From assembly GCF_036417845.1 (NCBI RefSeq), contig NC_089980.1:63362501-63426500 (forward strand): a stretch of DNA of 64,000 nucleotides, given 5' to 3'. Each line of letters opens with the position of its first letter. Position 1 is the stretch's first letter. The notes under the pieces were generated by a model. The model was not told the DNA's origin. It saw only the letters and a program-made list of their open reading frames with translations, and made no database searches. Below are positions 11,441 through 24,955 of the stretch, in pieces. The stretch comes from Apteryx mantelli. Its lineage: Eukaryota; Chordata; Aves; Apterygiformes; Apterygidae. A program made the position numbers and the translations under genes.

Positions 11441-11459
11441 GCATGCCGGGAGTTGTAGT
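11441..11459 (-). promoter_or_regulatory. ZNF143/Staf-type (SBS) site
   Basis: GCATGCCGGGAGTTGTAGT on the plus strand reads ACTACAACTCCCGGCATGC on the minus strand, a near-perfect match to the long ZNF143 (Staf) binding motif found in many CpG-island promoters. A weaker related sequence, AGCATGATGGGAGGGCG, lies about 55 bp to the left (from 11385). Position and island context fit a promoter element for SF3B5 or for a divergent transcript. Confidence 0.75.
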
Positions 11460-14400
11460 TCGTCCCTGCCCACGCCGCGCGGCGGGAGGGGGGCCGGGCC
11501 CCGGTGTGAGGCCGGGCGGCGCTTGGAGGCCGCGGAGCGGGGTCCCGGCCTGCCTCCAGGGTCTGCGGCCGTGCGCTGACTTTCCAGATGGATGTCTTCA
11601 CGCCTTGATAACCCGTCCTCGCAGCAGAAAATAAATATTGCGTGTATTTGCGTGTAAATACTGTGTCAGTGTCTCGCTGCCGCTACAGAAACTCTGATTA
11701 CCGCCGTGGGTCTCGCCTGCCGGGCGAGTGAAGAAACGGCTGCCAGCGGCTGCCGGCGCCCCGCGACTGCCCGAGCTCGCCGCGAGGGCGGCAGCGGCTC
11801 CGGGGCACCGCTGTGCGCCTGCGCGGCGCGCGCCGCGGCTCGGTGTGGTAACGGCCGGGGCTGGCTGCGGCGGGGGAGGGGCGGGGTGTGAAGGATGCGT
11901 GTAGGGGCGGGTGGTGAGAGGATTTGGGGTGTCATCGGGGGGGAGGTGGCAGCCCGGTAGCTGTTCAGGGGAGCCTCAAATCGCCGATAACGGCCCAAAT
12001 TTGATAAATGTAGAAAATCGAGCGGTAAAATTGCTTCGGGGCTTTTAACGGTAGCATTTAAATAAGGAAGGAAAAGAAAGGGTTTTGGAGAGCTGCTTAA
12101 TTTACTTCCTGAAATCTAAATTACACAGCAGAAGCCAAGGCAAGCCCTGAGGTGGTGATGGAATTAAAAAGTTTCCTAAAGTTATCTGAAATCCAATGAG
12201 CTATTAGCTAACTGGTGTAATAGCGTATTACTTAAAAGGAATGAGTGAAGCCTCAAATTTAAACAAATGTTCAGTTAGATGGATTCCTTGAAGAATTCTA
12301 ATTAAAGCTTGGATAAATTTTAGCCCCTGAAATTATTAAATATTAATACACTGTGTAATAAAATCATGTACTGCTGGTTTAATTACTTTAATTGAATAAT
12401 CCAGTAGTAAACCAAATTATAGAACTCCAGGCCAAGAGCTGTAATACATCATTATTTGGAAAATAAATACTTGAGGATTAGTGACTAATTCAGTCTCATA
12501 TTCTCAAGTCAGATACTAGGCTGAGTAGCTTTGATGTTGTAGTTATTCCTTAATTCACCTCTCTGAGAATCAGATAAGCAAGCCACTATAAAATCTGACT
12601 ATAAAATATCTTGGTAAGGGATCATTGGGGACAAAACGAGAAAGTCTTTATTTGTCGGGAGACTTCAGCAAACAGGAAAGCAACACCAATGAAATGGTTC
12701 TTAAAACGGGTGCTATAGGGCACGGTTTATCCCAGCTCCTGATACTGTCTCTGTTAAAATTGCATCTTGTTTTTGCTTTCTAAACAAGTCATATAGGAAG
12801 ACTGACTCTGAAGAGACAGAGCTGCAACAAAAATAGCCACAAGAAGCTAAGAGCAAGCCAAAACACTCTTTTTTTCATTAGCTCTTTACTCAATTAAAAC
12901 ATAGCACAGTACTTTTTTGTGGTAGGTCTAGTGCAAAGACTAAAAACATGCACAGAATTTGAGTGTCCTCCCAAAATAAGTGTTTGGTAAGGTTAGTTGT
13001 GTTATATGAACTGAGAATAACTACTATAGGTCTCATGCCATTTTCTTTATACAGTGCAGAGCTCTTGCTTACTTTTTCCCAGGTAGACTTTGCAGCTGAG
13101 CAGTGATAGATTTTAAGCCAAAATTAAATGCTAATTTAATTAGCATGAACAAGATTTTTTGATAGCACAGTTAATACTTTAAGTTAATATTCAATTCACA
13201 AGCAGATATAAAAATACAGAAATTACAAATTGTATTGTCTTAGTCAAACTACAGCTGAAAATAAATATCCATCAAATAAGCAGTCTTTCTTCTCCATCTC
13301 TCTTAAAAAATTTACATGTTAAATTTAAAACGGGTGAAATTATATATGCTTTCATATGATAGTAATAGTTTTAATTACTTGTCTTAAAATAGGAAAGGCA
13401 CACTGCCAGAAATTTTCCAATAGGGCAGGCTATTTTGTGATCCATTCCTTCATGTCCTTGTAAGCACTGTGTAATTAAATCCACAGAAATGTTCTATGAA
13501 AACCCAGATGATTCAAAAACCCATGTTTAAAATTGAGCACCATATAAAACCAAGGACGCAGAAAGCACTGTCAAAACAATATCCTAAAGTGTAAGGGAGT
13601 GTAAAGATCTAAATGAGGAAAATTTTTTAGTAGAAAATGTTGAGTCATTGTTATCAAGGCTTACTTAGCAGGAAGCAATTTTACACAGCTGGAAACAGCA
13701 ATAGTATTCTGTAGTTGCTTCCAGAGAGACCAAGAGGAAAAAAAAAGAAAAAACCTCCTGCAGAAAAATGCAGAGGCATTTGACATTTCAGAGCTTGGCA
13801 AGGTCCTGACAAGCTTTACTTGATTTTCACGTTTTACAGATCTGGGCCAAAGTCCATCAGAGAGGTAACTCACTAAGGTAACAAAGAATAAGAAGTGAGG
13901 TATGCATTCAAAGGCTAACACATATCAGGGCTGAGAGGAAGCAAATTTGTTTAATTTTCCTGAAGAGAAAGTAAGGTTAAACAAATATAAGAATTCTGGA
14001 GAAATCGCGGTAAGCACTCAAGATACTGACACAGCTAGAGAGACTGAGTGATTCAGATATTCATCAAGACTTCAGAGAGATGATCTAACAAAACTAGAAC
14101 AGAATTACATTTAGAGATAATAGTTCCTGTTTCAGAAGTCTGCTCCAAACTTTCTAATATTAGTGGTCTCCTGTTTCATCACAAAATTGTTTCTTTACAT
14201 GATTGTGGTTTATAACTTGTTTTATAATGTCTTCATTCACATTACAGCTTCAACCTTAATCTTACAAATTGTGCAGTTTAAAACAGTGAACTACTCAGAG
14301 ACTCTGTATGTGGTTATGGAGGGTGAATGTGAATGATCTTCAACAGGAAAAGCAAAATGTTGTTTTATTTTGCTAGAATAAACCACTTAGAAATGGTTGA

Positions 14401-16028
14401 GAGAAACTTGTTTTGTGGTGAAGGGATGTGCCAGATGCTGGGGGAAGGACAAAGACATTTTCTGGCTATTGGAAAACTTTAATTTCTTTGTAAAATGGTA
14501 CCTTTATAAATAGCAGGGCTGTATCAGGAATACTAACTTTTGATAGATGTTCAGTGACAACACAATGACACATAGGGCTGGTCTCAGAGTTGCTTTCCAA
14601 TTACCATCTTTGAAGCTCTAAGCTGGGAGATTTATTGGTTAAAATCATCAGTCAGTCTTCAGAATAGAAAAGATGCCCTGAAGCTTGTCCATATCTCACA
14701 GCTGCTGTAGGAGTTTGTAAAAGTAATAGTTGAATTAAACCAAGCAAATGTTAGAATTCCAGTTCAAAACAAACATCCTGAAAGGGAAGTTTAAACCTGA
14801 AACTTCCAGCAAGACTGATAGTGGGCCTGACCAAAATACTGAATTCAGACATCCAGAACTCTGGGAAAAGGTGGGCAAAACCCACATTTTATATTGGCTT
14901 TGGTCAAAAACGCAATTGAAAACAGAGGACAAGTTAGCCAATACTAGGAAGAAAATATAGATAATAAAAATACTGGCTCACAGGCAAGTTAAAAATCTAT
15001 ATAAGCAATTACTTAAATTTAAGTTTCACATGAGAAATACAGAGTTTCAGCTGCTGGTTTTGAAGAATTACATTAAATTATACTCAGTGAATCTTCATTT
15101 CTTCTTCTACCAAGAAATAAAATCTGTTGTTGGGCCATGGTTTCCTTGTTAGGTGGATCCTGTGCAAGGTAGATTCGTGCACCTGGGCACTTACATTTTT
15201 AGAATCAGAAGCTTAGGATTAGAAAATTACAGGGCAGGGGGGATGTGTGTATGTATGTATGCATGCACAGATATAGATAGATTTAGAGAGAATTATCACT
15301 GAGTTGTAACCAGTGTGTGTGTTTAAGATTTCCAAATAATTTAGTGTTTTAGGATATTTCAAGGTTTTTGTACTGAATATTATTAAATATCAAAGTATTT
15401 TATATTTGTCTTGATCTCTGAAGTCATTACATGTTGATAAACAATTAGTTTCTGAAAAAACTGATACTTACCTGTGGAAATCACATAAATGTGTTTACTT
15501 AAATGCTGAAATAATCTATTTGGAAATTAAAGCTGTATCATTTCAAGCCAAGTTTCAAATGCTTGGAAACCAGAAGGGTGCATGCAATGAATCGTAGTCG
15601 CCACTGGATGTCAGAATTGGACCCTAGATAAACTCAATTGCCTACAAAACGTTAGTACTTCATTGCTTCTGCAAAGTTAATAGTGGTAAGGCAGCTGAAG
15701 CAACAAAGAAAGTGACAGGGACTGTCCACTTCAAGATATACCTGAGTTTTTAAATTTCGCCCTGGGTCTTCCTGTAGTAGGCATGAATAACACACTGTTT
15801 CTTTAATAGACCGCATTATTCACACTTAGACATAAATACCCCCAAAACGAGGGGATGGAATGAATTTCATACATAAATGCAGCACACATAGAGAATGATG
15901 ATAAGATAGAGAGGGTGGATGTCATTTTTTTTCCAGAAATTATTCTTTGCTATATTTACTTATTCTACGATATAATTTAACAGTGAAAAAATACTTGTAG
16001 ATTGCTTTAGCCTGGAAAGAATGGTGTT

Positions 16029-16140
16029 TCTATCTGTTAGAATTAAATGCTGATAAGAAAATCGTGTCTTTATGTGGAAAATGACCTTGTTTGTAAAAAA
16101 AAAAAAAAAAAAAAAAAAAGGCATTTTCTTTAGAATTATG
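16029..16140 (+). repeat. Inverted repeat, left arm (with A25 run)
   Basis: The sequence from TCTATCTGTTAG through ATCGTGTCTT, TATGTGGAAA and ATGACCTTGT to a run of 25 A (16095-16119), then GGCATTTTCTTTAGAATTAT, reappears in reverse complement at 16951-17052. Outside the A run, the arms match at nearly all positions; I count three substitutions in the 66 bp left of the run. The A run is 25 long here and 12 long in the other arm. Confidence 0.9.
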
Positions 16141-16950
16141 TTGCTTCTGCTGTAACAGGGTTCATTAACTGTTATTAGCAGAGGTCATATTACCACTTAG
16201 CAATTTTAGGCTGCAAAAATTACCTTTCTTTAATTGTATCATCTTTTTTTTTCCCTCAGGTTTCCCATGTCATCGCATACACTGTGAAAGCCTCTTTGTA
16301 ATGTACACAGTTTGTCAAATGCTATTAAAGCCTACAAACATTAACAGCCTCAGGATGTCCATGCTTTGGCCCTGGAAGAGGTGGAAGATCTTTTTACTGC
16401 TTTCCTGAGAGATCCCATGAAACCCTTTTCATAAGAAAGTATCTTTCTCCATCTTGTGTTGCATAAGTGGGTTCAATTTCTTTGTCTTTCTTCAGAATTT
16501 TGATTCTTCTCCAGTAAAGGAATATGCTTTAACACCACAACTACTTGCAGTCTTCAGGACTGATTCTGAGATGGAAGAAATATAGTCAGTAGAAGCATGG
16601 TAAGTTTTAAACATTGTTTTCTAGACTACTTGCTATAATTATTGCTTTGAAACTATGATATTATAGTGTGTAAATACACAAATTTTGAAAGCTTCTCATA
16701 AGATTGTCCCAGAGTCAAAGCTGTAAGATAGAAGAACATAGAATAAGTAATAGGAAAAGAAACAATACTGTGTATCCTACCATTCAGAGTGTACACTTCA
16801 AGCTGCTATTTGTGTATTGATGTTCCTTTCTGGAGAAGGGAGTCATATTATTTAAAATCAGCCTGCCCCTGGAATGTTTCTTTCATTACTCAGATATGAA
16901 ATTCACTGTTGAAGAATAACTTTGGCCTGAGGCTCAGGACAAGCATCACA

Positions 16951-17052
16951 TAATTCTAAAGAAAATGCCACTTTTTTTTTTTTCTAACAAACAAGGTCAT
17001 TTTCCACATAAAGACACGATTTTCTTATCAGTGTTTCATTCTAACAGATAGA
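16951..17052 (-). repeat. Inverted repeat, right arm (with T12 run)
   Basis: Reverse complement of the left arm: TAATTCTAAAGAAAATGCCA, a run of 12 T (16972-16983), then ACAAACAAGGTCATTTTCCA and AAGACACGATTTTCTTATCA, ending CTAACAGATAGA. The arms are separated by about 810 bp of unrelated sequence. The low divergence implies a relatively recent inverted duplication. Confidence 0.9.
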
Positions 17053-20000
17053 ATCACAGGCATCACATATTGGGCAGTGGCACACTTCAGATTTGATATG
17101 TCTTGGTACATCAGGATTTGGGACAGGATGTTTTTGTACTGAAACAGAGTGATTTGCAACTTACTGGACACTAAATTAACCGAAAATCTGAAAATCATGA
17201 CTTTCATAACTGAAAATCATGAACTTTTTTTTTAATGTCAGTTTCAAAGTTTTTAGGATATTTTTGTTTTGTCTTAATTGCATCATATACTGCCAAGACT
17301 TACAGTTTAAGCTTTATTAAAACTCCCTAAAGCATTTCTAAAATAATGTTCTCTAGAACACACTGTTACTGCATGAGGGCAAAGTGAAAACTTACAGGTC
17401 CTGATCATGTTAACTAACCCTATGTTAGACTCTTCCTTGTTGAATTGAGTAAATCTGTGAATGGTTGTAACTAGCTCTTGCCTAGGAGCAGCTTATAGAA
17501 TGCAAAGATTCCTTCTAATAGCTTCACACTCCATTGCTTACTCATGAATATTACCATGTCACAGTATCCCTTGTTCTGCATACGTTTGAATAACAGCTAT
17601 GTGCCTTAGGTGTGCACTCAAGTTTAATTAGCTTAATTTAGAAGGTTATTGATAATTTCCTAGTTCAGTGCAGGAGTACCTTAAAAGTAGAGTCACAGTA
17701 AGGGTCACTAGCACAGCACTTACAGCAGAACTTTGAAATAATGTGACCTGAGAAGTGTAGAGCAAACTGAGAAAACAGAGCGCCTCTACCAAGAGCACAT
17801 CAGACATCTGGGAGAGGTAGCTATCACTTGCTATTTAGAGGGAAGTTCTGTATTCTGAGGCCATCACTTTGAAAATAAAAGCCCCTCTGCTAATGTGATT
17901 AGTTACTGCTTCAGGCTAAAAATAGAGCTAATAGTCTGGCAGGTGAATTGAAATTGCTTGTGTCCATATACATTTATGTAATGGCAGAGGTTTGTTCTCT
18001 TCATGTATTTTGGAATAAAATGAAGTAGAGACAGTAAATGCAAGAAAACTAGGGAAGACTACAAGATTATCTAAGATGCAACTATATTCTGCCCACCTTT
18101 TTTCTGGGTGTCTTTGTGTCATTCATGCCAGACAAAGTGTTGCAGCTAATACAGAACTGCGGAAAAAAGGATTTGTGTTCAATAAGTAATAGAGAAGTAA
18201 GGGTGATAAAACATAAATCTTTAAATAAGCCCTAGAGAAAATATCAGAGGTGTATATTATCTTAAATTAGAAGAAATTGATTTGACCAATGAGTAGTTCT
18301 GTGTGTCATATCACTGTCTTTCTGTGTACAGGGAAAGGTTAGGACACAGGAGGTGACTTTCATTTTTTAAGTCTGAGTCGGGAAGCTGCTTAATACAGCT
18401 GTTTCTTTTTTTATCTGCCTTTTTAAGTATCACTTTTAAAATACTGATTTTTTTCAGAACAGTACTTAATGTTCTCTGCAAAGAAGCCAATCTTAACTAG
18501 CCGCCTCCCCCAATGACTTCCACTCTCCACACAAGTGCACAAGTATTTATCATTTCACCTCCCTTTCTACAGTAAGCACTGAGAACAGTGGTGTGTAATC
18601 CTTATCTTGACAGAACTCTAACGTCTGTATTTTGCATAGGGTAAAACTCATCTATAAACACACAGCAAGTCAATAGATAAGAGTAAAAAGAGCAGGAGAA
18701 GCATGGAGATACTGATATCAGGGAGTCATCAAATGATCTGTTTGATGCTGCCATCATATATTGTACTAATTCATGTTACAGAATTTCAATCTGTGGATTT
18801 CTGACAGCAGGTAGCAAAGGAAAGGGGGAGCAGTAGTGGATATTTAAGAAATTATCAGAATTACTGAAGAAATAATATAACTTTTTGTTCTGTGCATCTC
18901 TAGGAAAAGGCACATCAGTAACTGTCAGTTAACCACTTATTTCTCAACTTGGGTTGGTTACTTCCTTATTTGAAAGAAGAAATGTACATCACCCTCTTGT
19001 ATTTACTATAAAACTTAAGTTTTCAGTAATAAGGCTATATAATGTATCCCACTTTCAGCTTTATCACATTAATCCTGTTTATTAAATTTAAGAGAGATAT
19101 ATCATGATTTTTCACGATATCAAGCACCATAAAGAAATACATGTGTTCAAAGCACAGCTCTTGATAACTCAAGAGCTTCCTGTTTGCTGGTTTCATTCTT
19201 GGGAGTGTCTTATTTGTCACAGGCTGAAAATTTTGGAATGCACCAGATCCTCAGAATAAAAAAGTAAACCCGGATTGTTAAAACTTGGCAAGGAATAAGC
19301 CACTGAAAGCAAGGTATTTATAATCAGGATTGGGCAATATTAGTAATGGATGATGATATCTACCCCACCTATGCATTTTGTCATGTGATTTGAGAGCTTG
19401 AAAGAGAATTGTTGATTTTGAAACACAAACATATGCAAGGAGTACAGCAGAAAGATTTTACCTATTTTAAATTATTATAATTCTCCACACCTCCTCAGCA
19501 CCATGCAGACTGAGAAACATTGAACTGGACAAAATCCAAAAAATGCTAGACAAAGTGTTGTCAAACCAAGGCACTCACAAATCATCTAAGCCTGGAAAAT
19601 CTTAAGAAAGCTTTTAAAATCATAATTGTTTGTTATTTTTTAAGTTACATATATTTGCACCTTAATTTTTTTTTCTTTCTGCATTTCAATCTTCCAGATT
19701 TCACTTAGTTCGCATTTGCTTTTCTCCATAAATATGATGTTTGAGAGTATTTATTTTTAAAAAATAAAGGCTGAGATTTTCACATGTGCAAATAGTTGCA
19801 GGGACAGAGGCTTTAAGAAAAGCACTAATTCTTGTGAAAACTATCAACACTGGGGTTGTGATCTAAAGACCCAACCGTATGTGCATAAATTGTATAAAGA
19901 CAGCTGATACATCACTCAGAATAATCTTTGTGAAGAATAGGTATTTGTGTATTCAGATACAACAGTCACTATATCCACCTGAGTATTTAAACCTTTTTTT

Positions 20001-23000
20001 GATGCTTTGGAAAAGCCACCAGTACCAAATTATAACATTTGCAAACCATAACTCTCTGTTCTATTTTCCCTATCTTTTTCAGCCTCTTGTAGCTTAACTA
20101 TGAATTCTCCTTGGCTAAGACATTGTCTTACAGTTTGTTTTACAGTGTTTGTACTGTAATTCACCCAGTGGGGCCTCATTCCTGGCCTCACTGTGGGATT
20201 ATTATAATAAAAACTAATGTGGCTATTGGTGAAATTCACCTCTGGGCATGGGACATAAGGATTCCTTTTTTAAGCAAAAGTAATGGGATATACTTCCTCA
20301 AAAGTAGAAAGAGCGAAATAGTGGCCAGTCTACCTAGTGTGTTCTTAGCTTTCAGCTCCAAAAAAAGGTCTAAAAATTCTGTCACTAGGCATTAAGGGTT
20401 AGATATTTCAAATGCTAAGACCACTGGTAACAGTCATTCATACTTGACACCTCAAAAACATCAAGTCTGAAGGGTAAGGAAAGATTAATGTTAGTTCCAG
20501 ATGTGCCAGAAAAGAGTCAGCATTCCAAGAACGGAATAGGAAAGAAACTCCCATGACAAGGTGTATATCAGCTTATAATTGCCTTTAACTGGCATGCTAA
20601 CATGATAAAATATTTCTACTCAATCCATGCGACACTCTAAAATACTGGAAATTATTTTCAACCCTTGCAAGAAAAATCAAAGACAATTACAGAAATTACG
20701 TCCAGACTACAATTGCAACAAATTACCAGTTGATTTATATAAACAAGGGATGGATGCACATTAGTAGTAATAGAAAATGATGTTGGAAAGCAAACTTAAT
20801 CTGTTTTAGTTAAAGGACACAAGCACTGATCAGTCTAATCCCATGACAGCTTTTTTTCCCCCATGCACTTAGTTTCTTGTGTGAAGATGGTTAAGATCTT
20901 TCTCCTTTAGAATGTGTTTGCCCTAGCTCACATAAGTAACTACACCCAGAATAAAGGATCCACAATCTTTTCCATACCTCAGTTGCCTGATGAATTTAGC
21001 ACTGTGAAAAGGGTAGAGCTGACTAACTCTGCTGCAGAACTAATTTGTCTTGTCAGCAGAGAACAGACTTGTGTAGATGCTGAGTCATAAACTTGCTTGC
21101 ATAACTGAAAGGGTAAAACAAGCTTGTCCAGTGACTCAATCTGCAGTATGATACTACTCTCATTTCCAAATGCACATGCACCTGTATTTTGGTACAGCAG
21201 TCATAGTTCATTACAATTTGACTCATTTCAATGGTACGCGTGGAATGTCTCCTTCAGAAATGCTTTTCTGTCCAATTTTCTCTTCCACAATCCATGTTAT
21301 CTTGTTAAGTACTGTTTTTTTCATACAAGAAAAAAAAAACTGTGTTTTCCTTTACTTCTAAAAATAATAAACATTACTATCCTAACTGATCCTAAAGTAG
21401 AACTTAAAGGAAAAACAGCATTTGTGCTTTTCACTTTTTTAAGGGACTGTTACTATCCTTAGATAGCAATAAGCTATTTTCAGTGCTAAGTTAGATTTAC
21501 TCCAAAACAATGGCATAGAAATCATAGGCCAGAATGCATCCGCAGATATAGGTATGTAGTTTCCACTGCTTTTAGTGGAAGAAAAATTTGACCTTTTAGC
21601 TCAGATCTGCTGCTCAAGAGAAATTAGGAAAAACTTCTTTTCATTGAGAGATAGTTTGTCCAATGCTCCATTAATCAAAGAAATAGTAGCATGTAACTCT
21701 GCTTTAAAAAAGCTAGCCATAAATATAGAGGAAAAATTATTTTTGAAGGCAGCCATCTGCTTTATGGATGTTATAGCTTCCTTTGTAAAACATATTTGGA
21801 ACTGTAATAGTTTTTCAGCTGAGAACCTTATAGTATCCTATGAGCACTAACTCTTGACAGCTTTACTAAGGAAGGAAAATAATATTAGCCTTACTGTAGA
21901 TTAGGAAGTTGACAGAAGTAGCAATGAAATTACTTGCCAAAAGTCCCATGCTGCACTGGTGACAGAGCAGGCTCCTCCACTGTGCTAATCATCCAGCTGT
22001 GCCTCCAATTCTCTACGACGATTTTTGAAGATCTCTATGAAGATCTGAGTCAGTACAATTAAATGTTCAAGCTCAGCACATCATATCTTGATGAGACTTG
22101 TTTATGACTGATTATAACAGTTTGCTTTGAGTAAATTAGCCCTTCGGAAAATTTCATTGTCGGTTAAGTTTCTGTTTCCTCCTACGTTCCTGAGTAGACT
22201 CTGAACTGAGCCCACACCGACATTCATACCTTTCTCACACTTTTCACATGGTGAACTGTGGAGCTTCTCTGAAAGCTGCATTTTGATTTGTATGCAGAGA
22301 TAGTCATTTGTTTAATTCCATCAAGTCCTAACACTGTTATAGAAATCTGAAAATTGTCACTTTTTTGCCCAAACAGAAATGTAACTTTGTTTGCCCAGGA
22401 CAGGGGGTTCATCTGAATACACATTTAAAGTACTTCTACTGGTACGCTCCATGCAAACAACGACTTGTATATACTGGCACTAACAGTACATTTTCAGCAG
22501 CTTGAAAGCAACCTCCATCTCAGAAATCCCACAACTACCGGTTATTAGGGGACTGTATCGAGACGAAGATCACATTGTTCAGCTTGTTTCTTATGCTCTT
22601 CTCCTGAATGTTGTTAATAGCTTATGAAAGAGACATACTTTGGTCTTAGGCAGACCTTTGGTAGTAATTCTCTTCTAAGGAATGAAGGTACTCTGGTGCA
22701 AAACATTTATTATAGATGTATAGTAGTAATGGATTGCTACACCTGGATCCAGGTGTGGACCCATACTTCCTCAAGGTTTGGGGCGTCAGAGTTGGGATTT
22801 TGGATCAACTGATTAGGAAGATGGGACAATCATAAAACTCTGACTGTGATCTGCAGTTTTATGGGCACCTGAATCCTGGGTGCTAGTTTGGACTTGCCTC
22901 TAGTATCTGAGAAGCATTTCATCAAGAATACGTGTTGTAACTGCCAAAGGTAGCTGCTAGAGTATTTGTATAATTAATGTCATATTGCTTTCTGGTTCTT

Positions 23001-23686
23001 GTCTTAAGGGCATTGGCTAGAGGACATACATGGTCTATTCATGTATCTAAATCACTTACCTGGACACAACTGTTATGTTTTGATTCTCCTCTATATCAAT
23101 ATCAAAACAGTCCACTGCTTATCCTCAATCTCATGCTTCCTGTTTTTTTTTTAATATTGGACCAGATCCTGTCTCACTTGAGGCAGTGGTCTAATTTCCA
23201 CTGATTTCACTGAAAGGAGAATATCTCAGTTAATTTTAACTGGCATAGACTTCTTATTAATTACCACACAATATTTTCTATGCCAACTATATAGTATTCT
23301 CATCTAGGAAATTACTTAAGGAGAGAAGTAAAAAGATGTCTGTATAGAGGCATAAGCATAAGCTTTATGAGAAACAAAATATCTATAGGAAAAGGCACAG
23401 AGACATGAAAGACATACTCTTTTGATGAAAGGAGAGGACTAGCATTCACAGGATTTGGATGCAACTTCTAGGTAGATCAGGGCTTCCTGTACACCTGTAG
23501 GCATTTTGACACTTCCTATGATTTCTTTCCCATCTATAAAGTATGGGCAGTAATGCACATAGAAGTATTTTTAAAGTAATTGCTTGCAAATTGCTTCAGA
23601 AAGCCTGAGTGGAACATGTTTTTTAAATGTAATGTACTCTATTATTGTTGTCATATTAATTGAAAACCTGGCTTAGTCCCTCGGCT

Positions 23687-23800
23687 TAATTTAACTGTCA
23701 CCAAAGCCACATGTATGGCAAGGTTTCTAATATTACTTGGAAAATCTGCTTGCAGCTTCAAGAATTGGCATATCTATCTCCTTTCTTCTGCAGGGAATAA
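23687..23800 (+). repeat. Unclassified diverged repeat, copy 1
   Basis: TAATTTAACTGTCA is followed by a stretch including TATGGCAAGGTTTCTAATAT and TTACTTGGAAAATCTGCTTG, which is recognisably related to 25488-25620 in the same orientation. The copies are clearly diverged, with indels. I cannot assign the family. Confidence 0.55.
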
Positions 23801-24468
23801 GAACTTGAAATTTTCCACGTAGTACAGGTTTGAAGGTTGATGGCCTTATTACTGTGTGTGTAAGATAATTTGGAGAATGTTTCTGTGCATCTAATCAGTC
23901 TGTCTTTATGACTTGTAACATACTGCAAATACTTGTTAAAGTTTTAAACTGCCTGCTAAAATTCTATGACCAAAACAAAAACCACTTGAATACACCTCAG
24001 CACCTAATGAGATACTACCAGTTTTGCAACAAACACTGTCAGGCCACAAACTGGTGCCAGGTGAGAGTGTTTCATGTTTTGCACAAACAGATAACAATGT
24101 AGGGAGTTCCATCCAGGCACCTAAATGAAGATAGAGTTGTTTTCAAATAAAGCCATGCACCATTGAACTGCAGATATGTATGATTAGAAACAACAGATCT
24201 CTGGAAAATAAACTCAATAAACTGTAACCAAGATTAAAATGTAATTTAGGTGTGTGGCAGTGAGAATGCTGACTAATGCTGACTAATGAAGAGCTGGCCG
24301 TGCTGTAGTGGCTAATGAGTCTATCTTAAACACCATTCCTGCAGTAGCAGGCACTAGATTGTGAGTCTGCTCTTGCACTGGGGGATGTGAGATTGAAAGG
24401 CTTCCTATATAGGGACATCTTTTAGAGCCAAGATCTGAACTCTACAGCTGTTGATTTTGGACTACCTT

Positions 24469-24955
24469 AGAATCACAGTCATTCAGGTTAGAAGGGACTT
24501 CAGGAGGTTATCTTCTCCAACCTTCTGCTCAAAGCAGGTGATTTCTGACTAGATAGATCAGGGCTTTGTCCAGCTGGGTCTTGAAAATCTCCAAGGACAG
24601 AGATTCCACAATCTCTCTGGACAACTGTTCCAATGCTTAATTATCCTCGTAGTGTTTTTTTTTTCTTTATATCCTATTGAAATCTCCCGTTTTGAAGCTG
24701 CAAGCATTGTCTCTCATTCTCCTGCTTGCACCTCAGCAACTTGATGTTCTCAGTAACCTCTTCTTCAGTACTGTAAGGTTCATGTTAGGTCTCCCAAATC
24801 TTATCTTCTCCAGGCTAAACAAGACCAGTTCCCTCAGCCTCTCCTCATAGTTCATGTGCTCCACTTGTCTGACCATCCTGGTGGCTCTCTGCTTGATTTG
24901 CTCAAGTTCATCTACATCCTTCTCATATTTCCCCAAATTATTGACTGTATTTCAC
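24469..24955 (-). mobile_element. CR1 retrotransposon fragment, diverged
   Basis: Reading left to right, this is the reverse complement of a CR1 3' end: AATCACAGTCATTCAGGTTA, AGAAGGGACTTCAGGAGG, then a CR1-like stretch with CTTCTCCAGGCTAAACAAGA and CTCAGCCTCTCCTCATAGTT. A minus-strand frame within it (24733-24936) encodes a piece of the CR1 ORF2 C-terminus, with RATRMVRQVEHMNYEERLRE. Many substitutions and a broken frame mark an old 5'-truncated copy. Confidence 0.9.

Larger units (their letters stand above)
10560..11930. promoter_or_regulatory. CpG island covering SF3B5 and its upstream region
   Basis: CG dinucleotides are dense from about 10560 to 11930, covering the SF3B5 coding region, its promoter and several hundred bases beyond, with a less GC-rich gap near 11260-11380. 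Sequence outside is AT-rich. The upstream half (11380-11930) holds ZNF143-type motifs and could start a divergent plus-strand transcript, but no coding exon is visible there. Confidence 0.8.
11950..24460. other. Intergenic DNA between SF3B5 and STX11, left part
   Basis: AT-rich sequence with stops in all frames; no exon, RNA gene or recent transposon was recognised. The notable structure is the inverted repeat at 16029-16140 and 16951-17052. A 91-codon frame at 21575-21850 is the longest reading frame of this part, but it has no recognisable similarity and is compatible with chance. Confidence 0.6.
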
